From positions 5,084,001 to 5,148,000 of the forward strand of contig CM034130.1 in the NCBI GenBank assembly GCA_019914995.1: a stretch of 64,000 nt of DNA, given 5' to 3'. Every line of letters starts with the position of its first letter. Position 1 is the stretch's first letter. Source of the DNA: Acanthochlamys bracteata (lineage: Eukaryota; Streptophyta; Magnoliopsida; Pandanales; Velloziaceae). Under the pieces are notes generated by a model. The model saw only the letters and a list, made by a program, of their open reading frames with translations, was not told where the DNA came from and searched no databases. The position numbers and the translations under genes are program-made. Positions 24,420 to 37,300 of the stretch are shown in pieces.

Positions 24420-24948
24420 CTAGGGGGTGTTTGGGATTGCTTATGAAAAGGAGCTTTTCTGAGAAGGAGCTTTTGAGAAATGAAAAGAAAAGGAGCTTTT
24501 CTAGAAAAGTGTTTGGTAATACTTTTAGATAAGCAGCTTTTCAAGTGAAGAGATATGAAAATTACTGATTTATCCTTTAGTGTTTTGTGTTTGTTATTGA
24601 TGTATATATACTAAATTGTTGATGCTATTTTGAATAAAATACTTATTTAAAGAATATTATATTCAATAAAGTGATTTTGTATTGAATTTTTTTTAAACTA
24701 AAAGTACTTAAATTAATTATTTTATATAAATATCTGTTTAAATTAAAATTATTATTATTTTGAAAAATAATTTGGAAAATAATTATTTAAAATATTTGTT
24801 AAATAATTGATAGTTAAATAATTTATTAAATATTAAAAAGTTGTTAAGTATTTAATAATTTCTTACTTTATGTGTTAAATTATTTTGAATAATATTTGTA
24901 CTTTTGACATAATTGTAGAAGTTTGAATAAATAATCAGTTAAAAATAA

Positions 24949-26328
24949 TTATACATTTGACATTCTCATAGCAATATCATCGCGATATACATGCCAGTCC
25001 GAAATATTTTCACCAGTATCTATGTCTACCGGCGTAACGTTAGACGTACTACACGATGCTTCTACGGTTGACGAGATAAAACTTTCATGTTCTGCTACTG
25101 AGAACGCTACATCGGACATACCGTACTTTCTGATAAAGTTATGAACTGTCATTGTAGCAATGACAATATCTCGTTGATTATCAATGTTATATGATGGCAT
25201 ATTTTCTAAAACTTTAAATCGAGCTTTCCATACGCCAAATGTACGTTCGATAATACTTCTGCAGGAAGAGTGGAGTCGGTTGAATTTTTCTCTTGGACCT
25301 CTTGGTTTCCGCAGTTGTGCTGTACCTGCACGTCGAAAATCGCTGAGATGATATCTAATGCCTTCACCTGTATACGGCGCCATATACCCAACTCTGTGCG
25401 GATAACCAGCATCCACCAAATAATACTTGTTGCTTAAAGGATGAGGAAACTCATGCTCTGGCTTACATAATGCTTCGCTGAAAACCATACTGTCGTGAGC
25501 ACTTCCTTCCCATCCAGCCAATACAAAGGTGAAGCACATATTAAAATCACAGACTGCAAGAACGTTCTGAGTAGGATATCCTTTACGGCAAATGTAAGGT
25601 AGCTGCTGACCAATTGCGCTTTAGCTTTGATATGAGTTCCGTCAATTGCTCCAATACAATCCTATAATAAAATATCCAATGTTCAAATCGGCAAAAAAAA
25701 ATTTAGAGTATTATAAAAAATATGCGCTATTATAATAAAAAACTAATTGCTTACTTGAAACCACGGAAGATATTGTGTGTTCTCTGGTTTGTGGTAGATG
25801 ACCCCTTCATTATAGTTGCGATCGCCGTATCAATCAACTTTTTGATAATTGTAATAGAGCTGTCAACACATTATGAATATGCCTAGAAATTGTTTCTCCC
25901 GAATGATTAAACATCTCCCTAAGTACTCTGTTTGAAGTTGCATGGGCACAAGCTAAAAGAAATATTGCAACGCTCTCCTCGACCGTTGTTGATCTTGTTG
26001 GTTTCAAACCGCAGTCACGTGTCAAACATTGACATAATGTTCGAAAAAGATCTTTCTTCATACGAAAATTTGAGTAGCAGCGACTCTCACTTCCTTCCAA
26101 TATTTCCAAAATAAATCGATGACCTGTGCGCATGGATGTACGGCACGGATTTTTGATCTTATTGTGTACACATATAGCCACAACATGATAACCAGCAAAT
26201 CTCATGATTTGTGCGCAGCTATCGTTATCTTGATTATTCGCATCATTTTCAGAAATATCCGCCTGATCATCCAAAACAGGCATCCAAAAATCCATCGAAT
26301 CATCTGAGTCACTCATTTCACTACACAA
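24949..26328 (-). pseudogene. Harbinger transposase/nuclease (DDE_Tnp_4), interrupted
   Basis: The N-terminal part (25834-26328) is MCSEMSDSDDSMDF..., with helix-turn-helix-like sequence (TVEESVAIFLLACAHA, VLREMFNHSGETISRHIHNV). A short middle exon reads CIGAIDGTHIKAK, the first catalytic-Asp block. The C-terminal part (24949-25539) has LAGWEGSAHDSMVF and YYLVDAGYP, the second Asp block, followed by KFNRLHSSCRSIIERTFG with the catalytic Glu, RFKVLENMPSY, and VIATMTVHNFIRKYG. Gene-sized exons are separated by small introns. At least two frame breaks are evident around 25570-25840, so this copy should not give a full-length enzyme. Confidence 0.9.
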
Positions 26329-26555
26329 ATATAAATATACCTATAAGTATTGAAAAACAACCAGTAAACAAGCATATGCATTACCGTAAAAACTCTGTAA
26401 CTTAACTAACACTTATATTAAATAATATTATAAAATCACAACTTTGAATTCAACAATACAAACAGCAAATATAAATTCATTAAAGCGATAAAACAAACAC
26501 TTAGTATAATACTCACGAAACCAACATAAAAATTCTCCAAACTTAAATTAATAAT

Positions 26556-27542
26556 TCAAATACTACCCGATGTTTTTCTCATATACTCATTATAACTAAA
26601 CATTAACCACGACAAACGACAATCATTATCTGGCTGTTCTGAAAAAGCTAATTGATTAGCTGGTTTGGTTAGAAGACTCGTGGCATAGTTCCAGATTATT
26701 GTGCCCGGGTCGATTCCCTTTCCCGCCATCCCCTTAAGCAGACGCATACACTTCATTTGATCGCTTACTTGTTCTCCCTCTGCTCCCGTAGACGTTGTCC
26801 GGTTAGTTGCACTGATGGCATCCACAAGTGTATCCAAACTCTCCTGCAGTGTTCGTCTTCTCTTAGCTGTGTTGGAAACAGACCTCGAACTCGAAGGAAA
26901 CAAGTCTTGCTCAGTAGCAACAGCTTGTGGAGGTTGATCACCATCATCACTGCTATCACTGCCCTCATGGTTAGGCGTGCCTTCAGCTGCGACATCTCTC
27001 CCAACTGTAGCTACAGACCTTGCTCTGCTCCCTGTCGCAACACTATCTTCAAATAGACGACCGTACCGATCACGGATTAAAGATAAATCTCTACCCTTAA
27101 ACTTCTTCAACTTATAGTCAGCCTATAGAAATAATAAAAAATCAGTTAAAATCTAATATTTTTTCAAGAGAAAAAATCACAGTTTATAAATAAAAACCAG
27201 CTAATGTACCTTAATCTTCGCGTCCCACCACTCATCATCAGCAATGATCGTGTTGCGTTCAGCATCTCATCCCAAACCTGACTCACCGAAGACTAATTTC
27301 TTATACAATTTCCATTCAGTCTTCATATTATCCCAATGATTTTTGAATTGAGTTTTGTCGTACGTCTCCCGAAAATATCCATTAAATGCACAACGGATAT
27401 TACCCCAACCCTCTGTATTGAAGTGTGTCGTGGGCTTATTACCCTTTCGAATCTCTTCTTCAGCAAGTTCAACAAATTTTCTACAGTAAACCTCCGACCA
27501 ATGCGCTATTTCACTACGACGCTTCTTTTTTGGTGTAGACAT
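26556..27542 (-). pseudogene. Harbinger Myb/SANT-like DNA-binding ORF
   Basis: The N-terminal exon (about 27200-27542) begins MSTPKKKRRSEIAHWSEVYC and continues with FNTEGWGNIRCAFN, KTQFKNHWDNMKTEWKLYKK: the tryptophan-spaced Myb/SANT-like domain used by Harbinger elements for end binding and nuclear import of the transposase. The frame meets a TGA where a Trp is expected, then resumes as DAERNTIIADDEWWDAKIK. A second exon (26556-27110) begins KFKGRDLSLIRDRYGRLFED and has a Ser/Asp/Gln-rich middle. Start chosen as the first ATG of the domain exon. Confidence 0.85.
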
Positions 27543-29547
27543 CTATAATGTATAATTAAAAAAAATCTTATGTCGCAAATATCATAAATAAGCTACAATA
27601 ACAAGAATTACAACAAACCAATCCTACGCAGTTATAATCTTATATCAAACTAGTTACCTATGATGCACGCAAATTTTTTACCACAGTTATATTATGCTAC
27701 TTACCTATGAAAACTCTACTGCCACTGCTCCCTAAAAAATTTTCTCATCCTCCTCCTAACAAAACTCTACTACGCCCCCCCTAACAATTTCTATTGTCCA
27801 AAGCAGAAGAAAACCAGAGACATAAACAAATAAAACAGAAAAACCAAAATTTTCATTATACAAACCAAGAAAACAAAAATCACAAAGACAATGGAACAAG
27901 GAGCAGTTTGTTCCTTTTCATAACATGGACACAGATAATAATAATAACTAATACAAACAAACAAATAAAACGAAATGAAAGACACACTCAGATTGAAGAC
28001 AATTATTCAACTTTCATCCGTCTGTGGACTCTGTCTATGTAATCCTTGGCCTTCCTGTCAATACCCTGCTCTGCGTAGCACCTTCCTCTACTACTGCCCA
28101 CCTTAACAAAATCTACTACTGCCCCCCCTTTGTAAGAAACCCCCCCTACGGCCCCCCCTATAATTTCTACTGTCCAACTCTACTACTGCCACCCCTTAAC
28201 AAAACTTTACTATCGCTTTCTCTCAGGCAGAAACCCCCTCATCCCCCTAACAAAAAAACTCTACTACCTCCTTCTTTGAGAAAAACTCTCTCGCCTTCAA
28301 CAAAAAAAAAATTCTACCTCTTTCAGACAAATAACTTCTTATCATAAACATAATCTAGAAAGCCTGATCTCCATAAACACACTGGAAGTATTAGAAGCTA
28401 TCGTAATGCAAGAAAATTTACATATACCGCACTAGTTTTCGATCACATTAAAAATCTCCTTTACACTGATATTAAATAGCTAAGTTGAAAACTAAAACAT
28501 TCAAAGAGCTTGTCATATTAAATGACTAATACTTGACCAATACATTTCATTTAATAGACTAAAAATGCCTAAAGCTAAATTTCCATACACAAGGCCAAAT
28601 TATATTTAAAAATTTGAGGTAGAAACACTACAATCGAAGTAACAAGCTACGCAAGAAGACGATGAGGGCAGACACACCATAGAATGGTGTAACCACTTTC
28701 ACCAAGCAAAGCTTGATTACAGAGTTGTTCCAAGAAAAATGAATGTATTCGGTTTTGTCTTTTGGATAATCAAACAATGACAAACCGACTGCTACAGTAG
28801 CAATTGGGGGATAAAAACATCAACACATAGCAGGACTCGTTTCATATGCAAAAGCCAACATTCCGCTATTAGCAAACGATTAAAATCTTCTCGATTAGTT
28901 GTCAGACACTGAAATCTATATAATGCCGTCAAAATTTGATAAAATTTGGCACCAATTAGCAGAAGATCACACATTGTACTTGCCAAGTTATGTCTAATTC
29001 CAAAAACATCAATCAAAATCCTTTCAGAACAGAACTGACGTGCAGAATCTAACTACATTCTACAGATCAAACCTATTCAAACAAGATCTAGTGAACTAAT
29101 CGAGAACAAAACCAAAATAAACAACAAGAATCGAAACCGAAAGAGCAAAGAAAGAACAGAATCGAAATCGAAAGAAGAGAGAAGGCGGGAAAGAGTGAAG
29201 AAGACTCACCAGAGAAGGGGAACAAAAAGAGGGCTTGTGGATCGAGGAGAGGAAGCCGGCCGAGATCTACAAAACAAGGCCTAGTTTTTTTCCCCCTCTG
29301 TTGTTTTGTTGACGACGGGCCGAAACGAAAACTCCAGGTAGCTCTCCGGTGAGCTCGCCTCCTCCGACGTCGAAATCCAAATGAAGAGAACCGCCGTAGC
29401 GAGCTGTGCGCGGAAGGAGGATCTCGAGAGGAAACACACCGCCGCCGCACCTGCAAATACGTTCGGTTTGAGGTAAGTTATGCTTATATCATGGCACGTT
29501 TTGTAAATATTAAGTAAACATATAATTGATAAGGGAATGACACTGTA

Positions 29548-29654
29548 CGTGTGTTTGGTTCAGCGAACAGAGCGTTTCTCAACCAAACGCGTTCAACCAA
29601 CACACTATATTGTGCAGTGCGTTTGGGGAACGAAAATTTCCCCAAACGCACTGC
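29548..29654. repeat. subterminal hairpins of the Harbinger element
   Basis: One imperfect hairpin pairs GTGTTTGGTTCAGCG with CGCGTTCAACCAACAC (29551-29605). A second has a perfect 16-bp stem, GCAGTGCGTTTGGGGA with its complement (29614-29629/29639-29654). They adjoin the terminal repeat and may be transposase-binding structures or a small nested element. Confidence 0.7.
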
Positions 29655-29665
29655 CAAACACCCCC

Positions 29666-29800
29666 CTAGTGTACTCATAAAACCCTACAACCAACACATC
29701 GCCCATACGGTTGCAGTTGCACTCGAGTTTAATAGAATTATATAATGCAGAGTCACAAGCGTTACCATAATAGGATCACAGAGATTCACTAGGTTACGAA
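29666..29800 (+). repeat. tandem unit 2, right of the Harbinger element
   Basis: Direct repeat partner of 24257-24419. It starts at the CTA target duplication of the Harbinger insertion. Before that insertion the two units would have been head-to-tail neighbours in the centre of the long-inverted-repeat element. Confidence 0.75.
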
Positions 29801-30296
29801 TTATAATAAAATTTAAAGTATTAGGATAACTTTCTCATTAGGATCCAAACTCGGGATATTTAAAATGTTAGACCATTATTCTTACAAGTTAGAATATGAT
29901 ATATATTTAAAATTTTCATATATCCATTATTAATTGAATTTGCACTTTTTTGCAACTTTGAGCTACCTTGTGCGAGTATATTTTCTAAAAAACTTTTTGT
30001 AGAATTTTACCAACTCTCTAATACATTTCTATCATATCTAAGCTCCATTTAGTATTAATGTTTCTTTACACATAGAAAGACATCCATATTCTTTTTATAG
30101 ATCAACACGTATTCGAAATCTTTCATTAATGCATTCAAGAGCATGTTGCAAGTTTGAATAAAGAACAATTTGAGTTTTAGAGAGAGTTTAGTTTAGAGCT
30201 AAAAACTAAATAGAGGGCATTTTGATTTTTCATATGAAAACATGACTGTAAAAGATTGTAAAAGAAATAAAGTGATAGAGAAAGTTGGCCTACTTA

Positions 30297-30581
30297 GGGC
30301 GTGTTTCAAGTTGGTGGAACTCCACTTTCTCCCGCCAGAATTGGAGTTCCACTAACTTCCTATGTTTCAATTATAAATAGAACTAGGAACTCGAGTTCCC
30401 AGTTCTACACAAATAGAACTCAAGTTCCACTATAATTTTCTTTTTAAATTCACTTTCAACCCACTTCAAGAATCAATTAAAACATAAAAACTAAACTCTA
30501 CTTTCAATTTATTTTTCAAGAAATTCCACTTTTCATTTTTCACTTTCACGTAACTCAGTTCCACCAACTTGAAACACGCCC
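30297..30581. mobile_element. Tourist-like MITE, same family as the pyruvate kinase intron copy
   Basis: A 285-bp element with ends GGGCGTGTTTCAAGTTGGTG and their complement, flanked by an exact TTA (30294-30296, 30582-30584). Internal motifs such as AACTCCACTTTCTCCCGCCA are shared with 7337-7632. It lies about 750 bp upstream of RAD5A, beside the end of the long-inverted-repeat element. Confidence 0.92.
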
Positions 30582-30639
30582 TTAATCAAAAAGTTCTGAG
30601 TAAAAAGTCAAAAAGGACCTAAATTATTAGATATCTGTC

Positions 30640-31190
30640 TCTAAGGATGACAATATAAGTTAATAGATCGAGTTCGACTTATGTAATAATTCTATCAAAT
30701 TCGCTTAATCCTAATCCGGCATATATATTTATATAAATTAAAATTATCAATTATTTCCAACCAATTGATAATAAGGTCAATATCATGTCCCATTTTATAA
30801 TCAAAATTATAAAAACTAGTACCATAAAAATTAATTTTCTAAAAATAATAAATAAAAATTGTTAGGTAACATATATTCTAAATAAAAAATATTAATTTAA
30901 AAAATCTATAAATTAAAAATATAATATATTAAAAAAATATAAACTAAATTAAAATTAAGATTATTAATTTAAATATTGACTAATTATTAGATAATATACT
31001 ATATAAAAATTATATTAATTAAATAAATTAATTTTGAATCAATTTGAGTCGATTTAAATTTATTTAATTTTACCGGGTTAATTTTAGATTGATTCCTAAT
31101 TTTTTTGAATTTGGTTAAGAATAAAGTTAAATCTGATTTAAATAGAACAATTTTGGGTTTCTCGGACTGTGTCGTATATTGCCACTCCTA
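30640..31190. repeat. ~550-bp dispersed repeat (copy 2), RAD5A upstream region
   Basis: The left end GGATGACAATAT and the complement of the right end AGGAGTGGCAATAT are imperfect inverted repeats. The core is AT-rich and the flanks have GATT/CGAG motifs. Same family as copies near 20730 and 55080. It ends about 145 bp before the RAD5A start codon, so it may supply part of the promoter. Confidence 0.55.
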
Positions 31191-31332
31191 CCCTGTAAAA
31201 GCGCACGCGGGAGAGAGAAGAGGGCGATTGTTATAGATTTTACTCATTTTAGAGGCGGGAAATCAATTTGCGAAGAGAGAAGAAGAAAGAATAATTTTAT
31301 TTGCTTTATCAATTGCTTGATTGATTGATTTA

Positions 31333-34300
31333 ATGGGGAAGAAGGCAACGGAGAATCAGATCGCGTTGGTCCGGTCGGTTGTCGGCGGCAGGTTCTCGGA
31401 AATGGAGATCGTCCGCGCCCTTCACTTGGCCAACAACGACGCCGCCGCCGCAATCAACATAATCTTCGACCAGAACATCTCTAATTCCCAACAACCTCAG
31501 CCGAGATCAACGGCTCCGTCGCCCCTCAAAGCTGCTGCCGCTCCTGCTATAACAACTACAACAGCCTTTCCAGCCGCCACCAATCCAATCGAAGAGCTGG
31601 AGGAGAAAGATTGGTGGCTTGTCGGAAGTTGTGAGCTTTCTGGGCTGTCTACATCCAAAGGCTGCAGACTGAAGCCGGGAGACAAGGTCACCTTCTCCTT
31701 CCCTCAAAAGAACAAAGCCACGACAACCCCCAAATTTCCTTCTCGCAGTCGTTCACCAGCTTCTTGCTCCGAGATTGGCCGCTTCTCCACGCAAGAACAT
31801 GGTGAAATTGGTCGCATTCCCAATGAATGGGCCCGCTGCCTTACCCCCCTCATCTCCGAAAACAAAGTCAGAATACAAGGTAGCTGCGCGTCTGCACCAG
31901 ATGTTCTTGGTATCATGGACAATGTTCTCTTGTCTGTAAGGTATGAGTGGATCAAGGTAATGGCCCATAGGTTCTAAGTTTCTGACTGTAAATTTGAACA
32001 GCAATCAAGAAGGTTTCATCTCAGTCTCCTTTATCTTGCAGTGTATACCTCCACAGTTCCATGTTCCAGAAGCAAAAGCAGTCATCAATCAAGACCATCC
32101 GTGCTGCCAATGAAGAATCCATTGTGCATCCCCTCCCATCCCTCTTCAGGTTGCTTGGCCTCACTCCCTTCAAGAAAGTAAGCAGCTGTTTATCTAAGTT
32201 AATACCTTACTTTTGTTGCTGACCATCCTATTACGTCAGAATAGAGTCATGTCATTGTACTATATGATGAATTTATGGCTGTCTAAGTGTTCACTTCTTA
32301 TGTTTGAAACTTCTTTCCTTCGTCTGGAATCAGGCTGAAATTACACCAGAAGACCTTTACAAGAGGAAGTGCCAAATCGAATCCAAGGTACATGTCAAAA
32401 GCATGGCTATTTCTTATAAGGCTGCATGTTGAATCTGTTTTGTTATGCAGGATGCTTCAGGAGGACATGCTACAACATTACAAGCAGGAAAACGGAGGAG
32501 ATTGTCATCAGAGGGAGTTGAAATAGAAAATGACCATGATGCCATCTCTGATGAAGACTTGGATAACATTGTAGGAACCACAGACAGCTCCGAGCTAGAG
32601 GTTTGACAGCACTTTGGTCTTGCTTGTCTGCTCTGAGCTGCGTTTTTTGCATGTTTGTTTTCTTATCTGATTCATTTGGATTGCAGGAAATGGATCCTCC
32701 TGAAACTCTGACATGTGAGCTGCGGCCCTATCAGAAGCAGGCTTTCCATTGGATGTTGCAGGTGGAAAGAGGAACATGCTTGGAAGCTGCGGGAACCACA
32801 CTTCAACCATGTTGGGATGCGTACCGTCTTGCTGATAAGTAGGACCTGTGCCATTGGTTTCATCTCCATAACTCATTGCTGTATAACCAACATTGATTGC
32901 TCTCTTTTTACAACTAGGAGGGAGCTTGTGGTTTATCTGAATGCTTTTTCAGGTGATGCTACTACTGATTTTCCTAGCACGCTCCAAATTGCAAGAGGAG
33001 GAGTATGTTTATAACCTAACTAGTAGACAACCTTAGCTTTGATTTGTCATAGATAAATACTGATAACTCATTCTTTTTAAAGATTCTTGCAGATTCAATG
33101 GGATTGGGGAAGACCATAATGACAATATCTCTACTCCTTTCTCACACAGACAAAGGAAATTCACCCACCTTTGCTGGACTTCAAACTAATGAACCTATGG
33201 AAGTTTTCGAGCGCCTCTCAGATGAAGCTCCAGTTTTCCGATCTAAGCAAAGAGGGATTCCAAGCTTTGTGAAGTCAAAGCCACAGACCTCATTTGTAGG
33301 TGGTGGGAATCTCATTGTTTGTCCTATGACATTGCTAGGTCAATGGAAGGTAACGGATTTGATGCTTGTTGTGTAAATTGGTCATATCATGCTGCCAACT
33401 AATCTAGTTAATTTCGTACCATTTCTCCATAGTTTCTATTACATTATAAGATTGACTTTCGGATGGCAGGCTGAGATTGAAACTCATACAAAGTCTGGGT
33501 CACTTTCGCTCTATGTTCATTACGGACAAAGTCGACCTAAGGATGCCAAATTCTTGGCCCAAAGTGATGTTGTGCTCACTACATATGGTGTCTTATCTTC
33601 AGAATTTTCATCCGAGGTATTCAAGCTACTTGCCCACATCTCTGCCAACGTTTTCCTAAATATTCGTAGTGAGTTCCTTTGTTTTTGGTCGTAGAATAAT
33701 CAAGAAAATGGTGGACTTTTCTCTGTTCGGTGGTTTCGGATTGTACTGGATGAGGCACATATCATAAAATCATCAAAGAGTCAAATTTCATTGGCAGCTG
33801 CTGTGCTCTCTGCTGATAGGAGGTGGTGTCTTACGGGTACACCTATTCAGGTAACTGCCTGCAGTATGCAATGCCAAGGGATGATATCACTGCATTATTC
33901 ATGGGTAATATGTTGAAATAGCAATACTTCTATTAGTACGAATTCTAATAGTTCCTCTTCCAAAAGAGTGCAATGGGAAACAAGCCTTTAGATATTTTGA
34001 ATTTTCTATCAAGAAATGCTAGATTGTTCTTGCCATGTTTATTGTATCTATAATTGTGCCTGGAGTCCATGTCTTGAAAGACTTACTCTATTACCCAGAA
34101 TCCTGCGTGTCCTGGTCCCTGGTGTAAGTTTTCTATCTTATTGGCTATCCTTTTAGCAATCTCTCATAATCTGACCCTTGTTTGAAACCGTATTTCCAGG
34201 GATCTTTTCACCCCTCCAAATCTCTTTTATGTTACTTTGAATTTATCACGCTGATTATTTTTAATATAGACAAGATTTCAACAATTTTTCTTGTAGTGCA

Positions 34301-37300
34301 TAACTCTATCCAGTCTACTGATAACTTACATTGCATTTATTTCACAGAATAATCTGGACGATGTATACAGTCTTCTCCGTTTTCTGAGGATAGAGCCTTG
34401 GGGCAATTGGGCATTGTGAGTTTTATTTCCACCTCGACGTGTGGTCCCAATGAATTAAGCTTTTCTTGATTGTAGCTGCAATTTCTGTCTTGTTGATTAT
34501 CTTGGCTTCTGGAATTTGTTTTCAACTCTTCTTTTTTTTTTTTTTTTTTTTTTTTTTGTTCTTTTTGGACATGGAATTTCGCCTTAAGGTGGCATAAACT
34601 CGTACAAAAACCATATGAAGAAGGTGATGAAAGAGGCCTAAAGCTAGTGCAGTCCATATTAAGACCAATAATGTTGAGAAGGACAAAGTTTAGTACAGAT
34701 AGAGAGGGCAGGTGAGTCGAGATGTGTTTAATATATAGACTCATTGTTCTTTGCTTCTGATTCATCTCTTTTTAATCTCTATCAGGCGTATCCTTGTTCT
34801 TCCTCCTGCTGATGTCCAGGTAATATACTGCAAGATGACAGATGCTGAAAAGGACTTCTATGAAGCTCTGTTTAGAAGATCAAAGGTTTGTTTTTTAGGT
34901 GCTTCTGTATGAAGCTTTTCTTAAAGCAGAAGGTTTTGCTACATCAGGGGTGTTTCATATGTATTCCTCCTTTCAGGTAAAGTTTGATCAATTTGTGGAG
35001 CAAGGACGAGTTCTTCACAACTATGCTTCTATCCTCGAGTTGCTTTTACGTCTCCGCCAGTGTTGTGATCATCCATTTCTTGTGATGAGGTTTACTTCTT
35101 ATAGTACTGATTCTTTTAATGCTAGATGAGTTTTTTTATGGATGATTACCTCTCCCTCTTCCTTTCCTACCAGATCTTCTCTTTTAGCAGCATGTTATTT
35201 TTATTTGTCGACTCATATTTGCTAATAGGTTGTTGGAGTGATTTCACGTGTAACTTGATGTCGTTATGGTTGAAGTTTATGGCACTTCCACATCATGTGC
35301 TATCCTTTTGCTTTCTGAGCATCAATGTGCTACAATGTTAAATAGTGGTTCCATTGTGTTTTTCGTCTTGATGCCTAGTTCTTTGGGTGAAAGTTTTGTG
35401 CTCCAATCATGGAAATCTTGGTTTGCGTATGTTTTTTCGAGCCATTTGGTGTTGACATATTTCATGAAAGATGTCCTCATTGCTTACACTTATTGCTTGT
35501 TTTGGTCAGACCACTTGTTTGAAGAGATTAAATTATTTAGGTGGAGTGTGCTGAATTTATTTGAAGACAAAATGCTAAGTTTCTTAGTAAATATATATTC
35601 ATAATAACCATCTTAATCTATCTAGCCGAGGCGACACACAAGAGTATACTGATCTAAACAAGCTTGCAAAACGGTTCCTTAAAGGTGGTAAGAATACTGA
35701 GGGTGGAGATGCTGGCGATATTCCTTCAAAGGCTTACATAAAAGAGGTTGTGGAAGGGTTGCGTAACAGTGAAGGAGAATGCCCAATCTGCCTTGAAGCT
35801 TTTGAGGATGCTGTGTTAACACCATGTGCTCACCGTTTATGTCGAGAATGCTTGTTAGCTTGCTGGCGTAGCGCTGCATCTGGTCTTTGTCCAGTTTGTA
35901 GGTATTTCTGTTTCCTTGCTGTATTTTGCTCTTTCATGTAAAACCTCAGCCTCATTCATTTTCATAACACTCTATGCTACTAGTTTAATAGCGTGAATGT
36001 TCTCATTTACAGGAAAGCAGTTAACAGACAGGATCTGATAACTGCTCCAACAGATAGCCGATTCCAAGTTGACATTGAAAAGAATTGGGTGGAGTCCTCA
36101 AAGGTTTCTGCTCTTCTTCAAGAGCTAGAAAGTCTTCGAAGTTCAGGTTTAAAGAGCATTGTCTTTAGCCAGTGGACCGCCTTTCTGGATCTTCTGCAGA
36201 TTCCTCTTTCTCGGTATGTTGCTTGTGATGTAAAATAGCATAGTAGTATTGAAAATGTGAAATAGCATCGTAGTTTTGATTAATTTTTACCAATACTGTG
36301 CTCCATCTAAATGACCCAATCCTTGAGTGACGAACTTTATGGTGATTATGCACCATGCTAATAAGAATCACTTATTGATATCAAAATCATAAATAGCTAG
36401 CTTCTCTGAGGCCAGTTTGACATATGAACTTTGATTGGAGTAGTATATGCACTTCATCCCTTAGTGAAATCTTGGTGATGGTGAACTTTTTATTTCTGGC
36501 ACAGAAGCAACTTCACATTTGTACGTTTGGATGGGACATTAAATCAACAACAAAGGGAGAAAGTGATTTCTCAGTTTACAGAGGATAAAAGCATAATGGT
36601 TAGATCATTGCAAGCCATACTTCTTGCAACTCTTGGTTGACATCTGATGCGTTAGAACGATATATTTTATCTGGCTTAATCGTTGTCCTCTTCCTCAGGT
36701 ACTACTTATGTCCTTGAAGGCTGGTGGCGTTGGTATAAACCTCACTGCCGCATGCAATGCCTTCCTATTGGTATATTTGCAATTTAACAACACTAATATC
36801 CTAATATGGTAGTTATATCCTTATGCAACATTAGCCATATCCGGTCACAATCTTTGTTAATTGTATTCTAGAGATTAATAAGATTCCCTGTTTTGTTACG
36901 TAAAAATGTACTTTTATTCACTACTGGTTTTCTTGTTTCTTCTTTCCATTTTGAATTCATTGTGAATGTCCTAGTCTGCGTTTAGTTCTTTTTTTGTTTT
37001 TTATCTTTACCTTTTCATTTTTACTTGGAAATTTGATAGTTTGCTGTTTTGATTGTCTTCTGATAGGATCCTTGGTGGAATCCAGCTGTTGAGGAGCAAG
37101 CTGTGATGAGAATTCATCGGATTGGCCAAACTAAAAGTGTTTTCATCAGAAGGTTCATTGTTAAGGTAGATATAATGATTGAGATTTTAGTTCCTAGAAT
37201 ACAATGCTTTAGTAATCTCTCAGTGAAGACTTTTGTCTACCTTTACGATTTCTGCAAGCTTCACCATGGATAATGTTCTTAAGCAACACCTGCATACTTA

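Larger units (their letters stand above)
24423..29665 (-). mobile_element. PIF/Harbinger DNA transposon, 5.2 kb, two ORFs
   Basis: The 12-bp ends GGGGGTGTTTGG and their complement match perfectly and are flanked by an exact CTA duplication (24420-24422, 29666-29668). On the minus strand the element has the two genes of the superfamily: a Myb/SANT-like protein (26556-27542) and a DDE nuclease (24949-26328). Both are interrupted, so the copy is probably inactive alone, although the perfect ends could still be mobilised. The G+C-rich block 29200-29460 looks like the element's promoter/5' UTR, and 27710-28320 is a pyrimidine-rich imperfect repeat (CTACTACTGCCCCCC type). Two hairpins lie just inside the right end. 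Confidence 0.93.
23715..30296. mobile_element. older long-inverted-repeat element, split by a Harbinger insertion
   Basis: The left arm (about 23715-24250) matches, in inverted orientation, the right arm (about 29800-30296). The outer ends are TAAGTAGGC...AACTTT and its complement. Further in, CAAAATACTCTCTATCTAG pairs with the complement of a CAAAATGCCCTCTATTTAG-like stretch, and the match continues in patches for about 500 bp. Without the 5.2-kb insertion the element would be about 1.3 kb, almost all inverted repeat around a tandem pair of 130-165-bp units. Long arms suggest a Mutator-like or fold-back element. No clear target duplication was found because MITEs abut both ends. Confidence 0.6.

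Noticed and set aside
27791-28347. Hydrophobic and Pro-rich open frames in the middle of the Harbinger element
   Set aside because: They lie in a pyrimidine-rich imperfect repeat; composition alone explains the peptides.
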